NCBI GenBank assembly: GCA_030594205.1
Contig: JAUVFR010000001.1
Coordinates: forward strand, 1-64,000
From: Methanobacteriota archaeon
GTDB taxonomy: Archaea > Thermoplasmatota > Thermoplasmata > RBG-16-68-12 > JAJISG01
Length of the DNA: 64,000 bases
Reading direction: 5' to 3'
Below the pieces are notes generated by a model. That model was given only the letters and a program-made list of their open reading frames with translations. It was not told the DNA's origin and made no database searches. The position numbers were made by a program, and so were the translations under genes. Shown here in pieces: positions 56,742 through 64,000 of the stretch (positions are counted from its first letter, which is position 1; every line of letters starts with the position of its first letter).

Positions 56742-56824
56742 TCGGTGCCAGTTTCACCCACCTCCTCCCTCCCGCCACTTAAGGCGTCCCTCCGTGGGAG
56801 TCCGTCCAGACGGGGCCGGAGGAC

Positions 56825-59005
56825 ATGGAAGGCTGGATCATTGACGCCTATGCGGACTACCAGCGGGACTCCCTCGTCACCTGGCTCTGGACGCCCGGGG
56901 GCGTTCGCCGCATCGAGGATCCCGCGTACCGGCCCCGCTTCTACATCCACGGGGGGCGGGGCGACCTCGAGATCATGAAGCGCCGGTTGGGGCGGCTCGA
57001 CCGGGTGGAGGAGGTGGAGTGGGCCTCCAAGAAGATCGACATCCGGTCCACCGAACCGGTACCCGTCCTGGACGTCCTCCCCCGCCACTACCGGGACCTC
57101 CACCCTCTGGCGGAGCTGGTGAACCGGGAGGGGCAGTTCCACGACTTCCGCCTCTACGACGTGGACCTGCGGCACAACCAGCGGTACTTCCTCCAACACG
57201 ACATCTTCCCCCTGAGCCGGACGGCGTACAACGGGACCTGGAAACGACTGGAGGAGCCCTTCGCCCTGGAGTACGAGCTCCCGCCCCTGAACACGCAGGC
57301 ATTGGACGTCCAGGTGGATGCGCCCGAGGGGCTCCCCCGTTACGAGGACCGTCTCCGCACGGCCCGACTCGGGGAAACGGTGCTGGAGGGCTCCGAGGAG
57401 GCGATCCTGGAGGATCTCAACCAAACTCTGCGGGAGGAGGACCCGGACATCCTCCTGACCGTGAACGGCGACCCCTTCGTCCTCCCCTACCTGCTTCAGA
57501 AAGCGGAGTCACATGGTGTAGATCTCGTGCTGGGGCGAGAACGACAGCGATTCCGGCACGGGGAGGGGAAGAGCTACTTCACCTACGGCAAGATCGTCTA
57601 CAAGCCGACCCAGTACCTCCTCCGGGGCCGCCTCCACCTGGATGCAAATCACTTCGCCCACCGGGAGAGCGGTCTCCACGGGCTCGCGGAGATGTCCCGG
57701 CTGGCCCGCCTGGTCCCCCAGGAGATGCTCCGGCTCACCCCCGGGACGGCCATCACGGCCATGCAGGTGAACGAGGCCCACTGGCAGGGCTACGTCGTCC
57801 TCTGGAAGAAGAACCTGCCTGAGGTCTTCAAGACGGCGGAGTCCCTCGTCCTCTGCGACCGGGGCGGCTTCATCCTGGAGCCACAGGTCGGCATCCACGA
57901 GGGGATCGTGGAGGTGGACTACGCCTCCCTCTACCCCCAGATCATGCGTACGTACAACATCTCGCCGGAGACCATCTTCTGTCCCTGCTGCAAGGAAGAT
58001 GGCATGGTGGCGCCGGCGATCGGGCACCACACGTGCGTACGTCGGAGAGGGCTCATCCCGGTCTATCTGGACCCGGTCTTGGAGAGGAAGAAATACTACA
58101 AACAGAAAAAGAAGGAAGCAGGACCGAACCAGGCGGTCTACGAGGCCCGGGACTGCATCCTGAAGTGGATGCTCGTAACTTCATTTGGATACATGGGATA
58201 TTCGAACGCCCGCTACGGCCGTATCGAGTGCCATGAGGCCATCAACGCCTACGCCCGGGAACTCCTCGTCCGGAGCGTGCACATTGCCGAGGCCCACGGC
58301 TACGAGGTCATCCATGGCATCGTCGACTCCCTCTGGCTTCGCCCCTTGCCCGGCCACGCCTCCGTGGAGGAGGTCGTGCAGCGCATCCAGGACGACATCG
58401 GCCTCCCCCTCGACCTGGAGGGCGTCTACCGCTGGGTCATCTTTTTACCCTGTAAGACCACGGGCGTGGGGGCCCTGAATCGCTACTACGGCCTCCTCGA
58501 GGACGGGGAGATGAAGCTGCGCGGCATCGAAGTGCGGCGGCACGACACGCCGCCCTTCGTTGTCCAGGCCCAGACGGGCATGCTGGAGGTCTTTCGCCAG
58601 GCCCAGAACGCCCGGGAGTTTCAGGACGCGATCCCCGCGGCCCTTCAAGTCCTCCGGGAGGCCGCCGGGAACCTCCGAAAGGGTCGCGTCCCGCTGGAAG
58701 ACCTGGTTATCTCCAAGGTCGTCACGAAACCGCTGGAGGATTACGTGGTCCTGAACTACACCGCCGCGGCGTTACGGCAGCTGAAGGCCCGCGGCTTCAA
58801 GACGGAGCCGGGGGAGTACATCCGCTACGTCATCACGGACCGGAGGACCCGGGACTACCGGCGGAAGGTGAAGTTCGCCGCCTTCCTCCAAGAGGGGGAC
58901 ACGCCGGATGAATGGGAATATCTCCGACTCCTGGCAAGGTCGGGGGAGACCCTCCTGGCTCCCTTCGGCTACACGGAGGAGGGGCTCCTCCCGGAGCTAA
59001 GCTAG
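56825..59005 (+). CDS. Family B DNA polymerase with atypical catalytic motifs
   Basis: Motif A EVDYASLYPQIM; motif B region LKWMLVTSFGYMGYSNARYG; motif C position IHGIVDSLWL; ExoII position LTVNGDPFVLPYL. Confidence 0.88.
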   Translation: MEGWIIDAYADYQRDSLVTWLWTPGGVRRIEDPAYRPRFYIHGGRGDLEIMKRRLGRLDRVEEVEWASKKIDIRSTEPVPVLDVLPRHYRDLHPLAELVNREGQFHDFRLYDVDLRHNQRYFLQHDIFPLSRTAYNGTWKRLEEPFALEYELPPLNTQALDVQVDAPEGLPRYEDRLRTARLGETVLEGSEEAILEDLNQTLREEDPDILLTVNGDPFVLPYLLQKAESHGVDLVLGRERQRFRHGEGKSYFTYGKIVYKPTQYLLRGRLHLDANHFAHRESGLHGLAEMSRLARLVPQEMLRLTPGTAITAMQVNEAHWQGYVVLWKKNLPEVFKTAESLVLCDRGGFILEPQVGIHEGIVEVDYASLYPQIMRTYNISPETIFCPCCKEDGMVAPAIGHHTCVRRRGLIPVYLDPVLERKKYYKQKKKEAGPNQAVYEARDCILKWMLVTSFGYMGYSNARYGRIECHEAINAYARELLVRSVHIAEAHGYEVIHGIVDSLWLRPLPGHASVEEVVQRIQDDIGLPLDLEGVYRWVIFLPCKTTGVGALNRYYGLLEDGEMKLRGIEVRRHDTPPFVVQAQTGMLEVFRQAQNAREFQDAIPAALQVLREAAGNLRKGRVPLEDLVISKVVTKPLEDYVVLNYTAAALRQLKARGFKTEPGEYIRYVITDRRTRDYRRKVKFAAFLQEGDTPDEWEYLRLLARSGETLLAPFGYTEEGLLPELS

Positions 59006-59081
59006 CCTGCGCCCGTCCAACCTCAATCATGAAGGAAGAGTTCGATCCAGTTGCCATCAGGACCGGCGTGAGGCATCATAG

Positions 59082-59621
59082 CTATACTCTCTCTTCCTGG
59101 GCATCCAACTCGAGAACCATGTCACTGTAGGAGCCCGCCACGAGGTCCTTCTCGAAGATGCGTAGGGAACTCCGTAGCTCGGCAAATTCGGATTCGGCCC
59201 GAACGGCTTCTTCGTGTGAGTCGATTACCCTTTCGAACTCGAGGAAGGTCCCAAGGCCGTCCACCTCGTCCAAGTGGACTTGCACCTCGCCCCATCGGAA
59301 GATACGACGCCGCTTCCGCACTTCCACGAGGATACCGAGAGCTTCGCGAAGGAGGCCGAGGAGGCCGGTGGCATCGGCGACGGGGAGTAAGAACACCCGA
59401 CTCCGTTTTGGGTACGGTCGATCCTCCCGCTGGTAGTAAATCAACGTGCCCTCGTCCTTCCCTTCCACGTTCCGAAGCTTGAGACGACCCTTTCCGACGT
59501 GGAAATAGGTGTCCTTCTGCCGGACATCCGAGATGAAAGTCGCGTGTCGCGTGCACCAGGCCTCCGCCCAGACCAGGTCCGCGAGATGTGCCTTGAGCTC
59601 CAGAAGACGCTTCTCCCCCAT
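59082..59621 (-). CDS. CYTH-domain protein (class IV adenylate cyclase/ThTPase-like)
   Basis: KDTYFHVGKGRLKLRNVEGKDEGTLIYYQRED, EVQVHLDEVDGLGTFLEFERVI. Confidence 0.88.
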   Translation of the reverse strand: MGEKRLLELKAHLADLVWAEAWCTRHATFISDVRQKDTYFHVGKGRLKLRNVEGKDEGTLIYYQREDRPYPKRSRVFLLPVADATGLLGLLREALGILVEVRKRRRIFRWGEVQVHLDEVDGLGTFLEFERVIDSHEEAVRAESEFAELRSSLRIFEKDLVAGSYSDMVLELDAQEERV

Positions 59622-59646
59622 CGCGCGGAGAAGGAGGGGAGGGGTC

Positions 59647-60114
59647 CTAAGCCTTCAGGCCCGGGGCCACCTCGACGGTGCACTCCGTCTCGTTCAGGGT
59701 TGCCAGTAGATTCTCGAGGGCGCCTTCCTCCACAGGGACCAGCCAGGCCCGGGCGACGGCGTCGAAGGTCCGACCGGGAACCTTCTTGATTGCCTGGACG
59801 AGACTGCGATTGTACTCGAATCGAATGAGATACTGGTCTCCGCTCTGTTCCACGGTTATCTGGGGACGGGCCTCGGGCGGAACGACGGCACGTTCGTGCA
59901 TGTCCGCCAACTCCTCGTCCATCTCCACTTCCGCGCCCTCCGCCTCTAGGGTCGCCAAGGCGTCGGCGTAGTAGTGGATAGGAATTGTCCACTCCTTCGT
60001 CATGGGGTCGTAGCGCCTCCGATCGAGGGTCTTCACCGCGCGCACGAGGAGTAGATCGTAGTCGAAACTCAGGACCGCCTCATCCCCCCGCCGACGCATG
60101 GTTACACGCGTCAT
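59647..60114 (-). CDS. Stand-alone tandem HARP-like domain protein
   Basis: LSFDYDLLLVRAVKTLDRRRYDPMTKEWTIPIHYYADALATLEAEG and YLIRFEYNRSLVQAIKKVPGRTFDAVARAWLVPVEEGALENLLATL. Confidence 0.65.
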   Translation of the reverse strand: MTRVTMRRRGDEAVLSFDYDLLLVRAVKTLDRRRYDPMTKEWTIPIHYYADALATLEAEGAEVEMDEELADMHERAVVPPEARPQITVEQSGDQYLIRFEYNRSLVQAIKKVPGRTFDAVARAWLVPVEEGALENLLATLNETECTVEVAPGLKA

Positions 60115-60133
60115 TGTGTGGGGAACAATCAGG

Positions 60134-60143
60134 CCTATAAAGG
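60134..60143 (-). promoter_or_regulatory. TATA box, leaderless promoter
   Basis: CCTTTATAGG about 20-29 bp upstream of ATG 60114. Confidence 0.6.
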
Positions 60144-60176
60144 GCCGAAGTGGGGGTGGGTGAAAGTGCTTCGCCC

Positions 60177-60698
60177 TCACGGCCGCTCGGACTGCAGGTC
60201 TCGGGATCGCAGGACGGCCTCGAGGCCGATTCCCATCTCCCGAAGGCTCTCCGCTCCCCCCTCCTCTCGATCCACGACGCAGACCGCACGCTCGACCTGC
60301 GCCCCCTCGCCCCGCAGGACTTCGGCGGCCCGTTGAATCGTTCCTCCGGAGGTGGCCACGTCCTCCACGAGGAGCACCTTCTCCCCAGCCCGGATTTCCC
60401 CCTCGTAGGCTCGCCCCGTCCCATGGCCGCGGGCCTTCTTGCGAAGAATGACGTAAGGAAGCCCCGTTTCCAGGGCCAGGGCCACGAGGAGAGGGACGGC
60501 GCCCAGCTCCGTCCCCGCCAGGCGCTGGACCCCCGCCGTGTAGGGGACCAAACGCTGCACCACCCGACGGAGGAGGACGGGGTCCGTGAAGGCGGCCTTC
60601 AGGTCCACGTAGAAGGAGCTCTTCTTCCCGGAGGTCAGGGTGAAGTCTCCGAACTTCAGCGCTCCCTTCTCGACGAGGGCCTCCACTAGGTTCACCAT
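60177..60698 (-). CDS. pyrE: Orotate phosphoribosyltransferase
   Basis: GDFTLTSGKKSSFYVDLKAAF, VLLVEDVATSGGTIQRAAEVLRGEGA. Confidence 0.94.
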   Translation of the reverse strand: MVNLVEALVEKGALKFGDFTLTSGKKSSFYVDLKAAFTDPVLLRRVVQRLVPYTAGVQRLAGTELGAVPLLVALALETGLPYVILRKKARGHGTGRAYEGEIRAGEKVLLVEDVATSGGTIQRAAEVLRGEGAQVERAVCVVDREEGGAESLREMGIGLEAVLRSRDLQSERP

Positions 60699-61252
60699 GG
60701 CACCTTCTTCTTCCCCATCCGGTAGCCGAGGAGGTTGATGGCCCGGTGGAGGGGTGGAGTCACGATGATGATCAGCGCCAGGCCCAGCGCGGCCTGGCCG
60801 AGGAGGTAGTGCTCCGCCACCCAGGCCGGAAAGGCCAACCCCGTCACGAGGAACGCGCCGATCACGAAGTCGTATTGGTCGAGGATGGGGGCCTTCCCCC
60901 CGCGGTCGGTGCCCCAGCGCCGCTTCAGGAAACTGCCCAGGAGATCCCCCAGAAGAGCCCCGAAGGAGAGGGCGGCCACGATCCCGAGGAAGACCGGAAA
61001 GGGGCCATAGGAGAAGGGCGTCCCCGGGTAGAGCAAGGTGGTCGCCCACATGATCGTCCCAAGGGCGATGCCGATGAGTCCCCCGCCGATGAAACCCCGC
61101 CAGGTCTTCCCGTCCCCGAAGAGACGTCGCTTGTCGCGGAGCGTGACCCCGAAATCCACGGGGGTGCCCCCGCCCAACAGCGCCGCCGCCGGGTTCGCGA
61201 CATAGGCGGGGAGGAAGAACCAGAAGGCCAGGAGCAGGGTGAGGAGGACCAC
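60692..61252 (-). CDS. carS: CDP-2,3-bis-(O-geranylgeranyl)-sn-glycerol synthase (CDP-archaeol synthase)
   Basis: FFLPAYVANPAAALLGGGTPVDFGVTLRDKRRLFGDGKTWRGFIGG. Confidence 0.94.
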   Translation of the reverse strand: MVLLTLLLAFWFFLPAYVANPAAALLGGGTPVDFGVTLRDKRRLFGDGKTWRGFIGGGLIGIALGTIMWATTLLYPGTPFSYGPFPVFLGIVAALSFGALLGDLLGSFLKRRWGTDRGGKAPILDQYDFVIGAFLVTGLAFPAWVAEHYLLGQAALGLALIIIVTPPLHRAINLLGYRMGKKKVPW

Positions 61253-61323
61253 TGCGTCCCTATGACGGAGCGCCCTATTTCAGCCTCACGACGTTTTCAA
61301 CCGAGATAACCGATACCGCACCG

Positions 61324-61331
61324 CTTTATAG
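61324..61331 (+). promoter_or_regulatory. TATA box, leaderless promoter of KaiC-like gene
   Basis: CTTTATAG 23 bp upstream of ATG 61354. Confidence 0.6.
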
Positions 61332-61353
61332 CGACCGCCCAGAGGGTTCGCCA

Positions 61354-62100
61354 ATGGTGGAGCGCGTTCCCACCTTCGTGGAGGGGTTCGACCGGGCCCT
61401 GGGCGGGGGTATCCCCGAGGGAAGCGTCGTCCTCGTCTGCGGGACCCCCGGGACCATGAAGACGTCCCTCGTCTTCAGCGTCCTCTACCACAATGTCCAA
61501 GAGAAGGGCCGGAAGGCGCTCTTCGTGACCTTCGAACAGGGGTACGAGGATCTCAAGGCCAGCATGGAGGAGCTGGGGATGGGCGACCTCGACGGCATGG
61601 AACTCTACATCCTCGATCTCGGACGGATCCGGCGAGAGCATCGGGAGCAGGACAACCAGAAGGATTGGCTGGAGGCGCTGCAGGAGTACATCACCAAGCG
61701 GGTCCACGACCACGACTTCGACCTGCTGGCCATCGACGCCCTCTCCGGGCTTTACTCCCTGAGCGAGATGGAGAACCCGCGGCGCGACCTCTTTCACTTT
61801 TTCGCCTTCCTCCGGGACTTAGGGCCCACCTGTTTTCTCATCTCCGAGATCCCCTTCCACTCCCGCCGCCTCGTGGCGTATGAGGAGGACTTCCTCTCGG
61901 ACGGCGTCTTCCTCCTGCAACACGCCGAGGTGGGGGACAGCGATGTTCAGCTCCGCATCCGGTGCGTGAAGCTCCGCCGGGCGAAGCACGCCCAGAACTA
62001 CTTCGCGTTGGTGTGGGGCCCGAAGCGGTTCATGGTTACCTCCATCATCGCACGGACGGGGGACCGACGGCGCCGGCGGGCCGAACCCGCCTCATGGTGA
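61354..62100 (+). CDS. KaiC/RadA-like (RAD55 family) ATPase
   Basis: VPTFVEGFDRALGGGIPEGSVVLVCGTPGTMKTSLVFSVLYHNVQEKGRKALFVTFEQ. Confidence 0.9.
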   Translation: MVERVPTFVEGFDRALGGGIPEGSVVLVCGTPGTMKTSLVFSVLYHNVQEKGRKALFVTFEQGYEDLKASMEELGMGDLDGMELYILDLGRIRREHREQDNQKDWLEALQEYITKRVHDHDFDLLAIDALSGLYSLSEMENPRRDLFHFFAFLRDLGPTCFLISEIPFHSRRLVAYEEDFLSDGVFLLQHAEVGDSDVQLRIRCVKLRRAKHAQNYFALVWGPKRFMVTSIIARTGDRRRRRAEPASW

Positions 62101-63972
62101 GGCGACCCGCACCGTCTCCGGCGGGTTCAGGTGTTCCCGGATGGCCCGAGACGGGTCCTCCGTCAGGACCATGGGGCCTAGAGCCCGCTTGAATAAGGGC
62201 GCCCGGCGGTCGAGGATGATGACGATGCCTCGGTCCCGTTCGGAGCGAATCAGGCGTCCCATGCATTGGAGGAGGCGGCGGGTCGTGGGAGCCAGGACTC
62301 CATACTCCCATCCCTTCTGGAACTTCCAGTCGTAGTAACGTACTAGGGCACGGAGAGCCGCCGTGGGTTTAGGGTAGGGGATGCCTACCAGCACGACCAC
62401 CTCCAGCTCCCGATCGGGGAAGTCGAGGCCCTCGGAGACCCGGCCCCCCACGACGGCGAAGAGGGCGGCGGTGGATCGTCGAAAGGCGTCCAAAGACCGC
62501 ATGAGCGCGGCCTGGTCCATGCCGCGCCGCTCCACGAAAACGGGTACCTGACTCTCGCGCCGCAGGTCCAAGAACGACTCCAAGAGCCGGTAGCTCGGGA
62601 ACAGGAAGAGGGTGTTCCGCCGGCAATCTCGGAGGAGGATCCGTACCTCGTCCCGGAGACGGGCCATCGCCTCGGGGGTCTCATGCAGCTCCTGATAGCG
62701 AGTCGTCACGTGGTCGCGATACACCACACGGCGATTCTCGGGCGGGAAGGGACTGGGAAAGGCCCGAAGGAGCGTGTCGGGGGGAAGCCCCAGGGTATCC
62801 CGGTACTCCTCGAGGGGCGCGAGGGTCCCCGACATATGGAGGGAGGCATGGCAGGCGCGGATCGGCTCCGCCACCCAGGAAGGGTCGAGGCAGTACGCAT
62901 GGAGGGCCGGGCGTTCCCCTCCGAGGATCAGCTTGGCGTACGCCAGGTCTTCCGTGGTCATCCAACGGAGGAGGTTCTGGGCGACCCCCAGGGTGTGGGA
63001 TCGCGGTAACGACCCCGTCCGCCTTCGGACCTCCCGGATCGCTTCCCCGGCGGCGGCCAGGGACCCGAGCATTCCTCGCAGTTGGGAGGTGGTGATGGCG
63101 AACTCTTGCATCGCCCGTCCCTCCAACGCCAGCGGGGGGAGGAAGCCGTCCTCCTCGATGACGTATTCCGCGGCCAGGTCGCGCAGGCCACCAGCGACGA
63201 TCTCCAGGAGGTCGAAGGCACTAACCCCCTCGGCCACCTCCGGGTCCCCGTAGTCCATGAGCTCCTTCTCGGCTCGCTCTACCGCCTTCGCGGAGACGCG
63301 GAAGGAACCGACATCTCGGCAATGGGCAGGAAGGTTGTGGGCCTCGTCCACGATGAGGAGGACGTCCTCTGGAGGCCGGGCGAGCGTCTCCAACAACGTC
63401 CTCCGCAGATTCGGTTCGAAGAAGTAGACGTAGGGGGCGGTGATCATTCGCGCCTGGGATGCGAGGACTCTGTTCAGCTCGTAGGGGCAAATGCCCTGCG
63501 CCCGGAAGTGGGCTCGGGCCTCCTCGGCCGTTGGATGGGTCTCTTGGACCCACCGTCGCATGGCCTCTCCGTCTCCCTCGAGGAGACCCCGGAAGAAGCG
63601 GCACCCCTCTTTCCCCGCGAGGACCTCCTCCTTCCGATCCCGACAAAAATGAGAGAGCTCGTCGGCGGACCCGGGCCCCAGGTGTCGATCCTCCGCGAGG
63701 AGGCAGAGACGCTGGCGCCCTTGCAACGCGATACCGAAGGGGCCCAGCTTGCGCAACTCGAGCATGACCTGCCGCTGCTGCGAGTTTGTGCGCACCAAGT
63801 AGAGGACGACCCTGTCCTCCTCCTCGGCCTGCGTGAGGGCGGCATAGAGGGCGCACACCGTCTTCCCCGATCCGGTCCCAGCCTGAAGCACGAGGTGTCC
63901 TCCCTCGAGGGCCCGTTCCATGAGGCCCAGCGTCTGCCTTTGAAGAGGCCGTGGCGGGTAGGGGAACCGCAT
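62092..63972 (-). CDS. XPD/Rad3-family superfamily 2 DNA helicase (Fe-S type)
   Basis: QAGTGSGKTVCALYAAL, LLIVDEAHNLPAHCRD, four Cys (RLCLL, HFCRD, GCRFF, GICPYE), MGRLIRSERDRG. Confidence 0.93.
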   Translation of the reverse strand: MRFPYPPRPLQRQTLGLMERALEGGHLVLQAGTGSGKTVCALYAALTQAEEEDRVVLYLVRTNSQQRQVMLELRKLGPFGIALQGRQRLCLLAEDRHLGPGSADELSHFCRDRKEEVLAGKEGCRFFRGLLEGDGEAMRRWVQETHPTAEEARAHFRAQGICPYELNRVLASQARMITAPYVYFFEPNLRRTLLETLARPPEDVLLIVDEAHNLPAHCRDVGSFRVSAKAVERAEKELMDYGDPEVAEGVSAFDLLEIVAGGLRDLAAEYVIEEDGFLPPLALEGRAMQEFAITTSQLRGMLGSLAAAGEAIREVRRRTGSLPRSHTLGVAQNLLRWMTTEDLAYAKLILGGERPALHAYCLDPSWVAEPIRACHASLHMSGTLAPLEEYRDTLGLPPDTLLRAFPSPFPPENRRVVYRDHVTTRYQELHETPEAMARLRDEVRILLRDCRRNTLFLFPSYRLLESFLDLRRESQVPVFVERRGMDQAALMRSLDAFRRSTAALFAVVGGRVSEGLDFPDRELEVVVLVGIPYPKPTAALRALVRYYDWKFQKGWEYGVLAPTTRRLLQCMGRLIRSERDRGIVIILDRRAPLFKRALGPMVLTEDPSRAIREHLNPPETVRVASP

Positions 63973-64000
63973 CGTGAGGCCACCGGAGGGGCGCTAAAAA

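Noticed and set aside
1-64000. CRISPR arrays, IS elements, rRNA operon, toxin-antitoxin or phage genes
   Set aside because: No regular repeat-spacer pattern, transposase, integrase or rRNA signatures were found by reading; a dedicated search would be more sensitive for short repeats.

Overview
This 64 kb window is dense, GC-rich archaeal chromosome. It has Orc1/Cdc6, Mre11-Rad50-NurA-HerA, CDP-archaeol synthase (CarS), deoxyhypusine synthase, PurP, fibrillarin, archaeal-type ThrRS, PolB, XPD and split GMP synthase. DUF835 and a longin/roadblock-like membrane receptor suggest a Thermoplasmatota-like euryarchaeon (inference). I annotate about 63 protein genes, one tRNA and one decayed gene. Many 5' ends were re-called from TATA boxes about 25 bp upstream (leaderless) or from GTGA/ATGA stop-start overlaps. 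The longest ORFs in the supplied track (carB, thrS, herA, nurA) carry spurious N-terminal extensions. No CRISPR array, rRNA operon, prophage or transposase was recognised. Most interesting points: (1) two divergent paralogs with SAP-like / coiled-coil / zinc-ribbon architecture near 1 kb and 43 kb; (2) a family B DNA polymerase whose motif C reads GIVDS and whose exonuclease motifs look broken; (3) a cysteine-free Rad50, so no CXXC zinc hook, inside an otherwise canonical mre11-rad50-nurA-herA operon; (4) a RadA/RadB-like paralog with no P-loop; (5) a stand-alone tandem HARP-like protein; (6) a 1,426-aa surface protein with a cytosolic longin-like domain; (7) a lower-GC patch with a frameshifted PhoU remnant and a TerC gene next to a tRNA-Gly(CCC) that has C at position 33.
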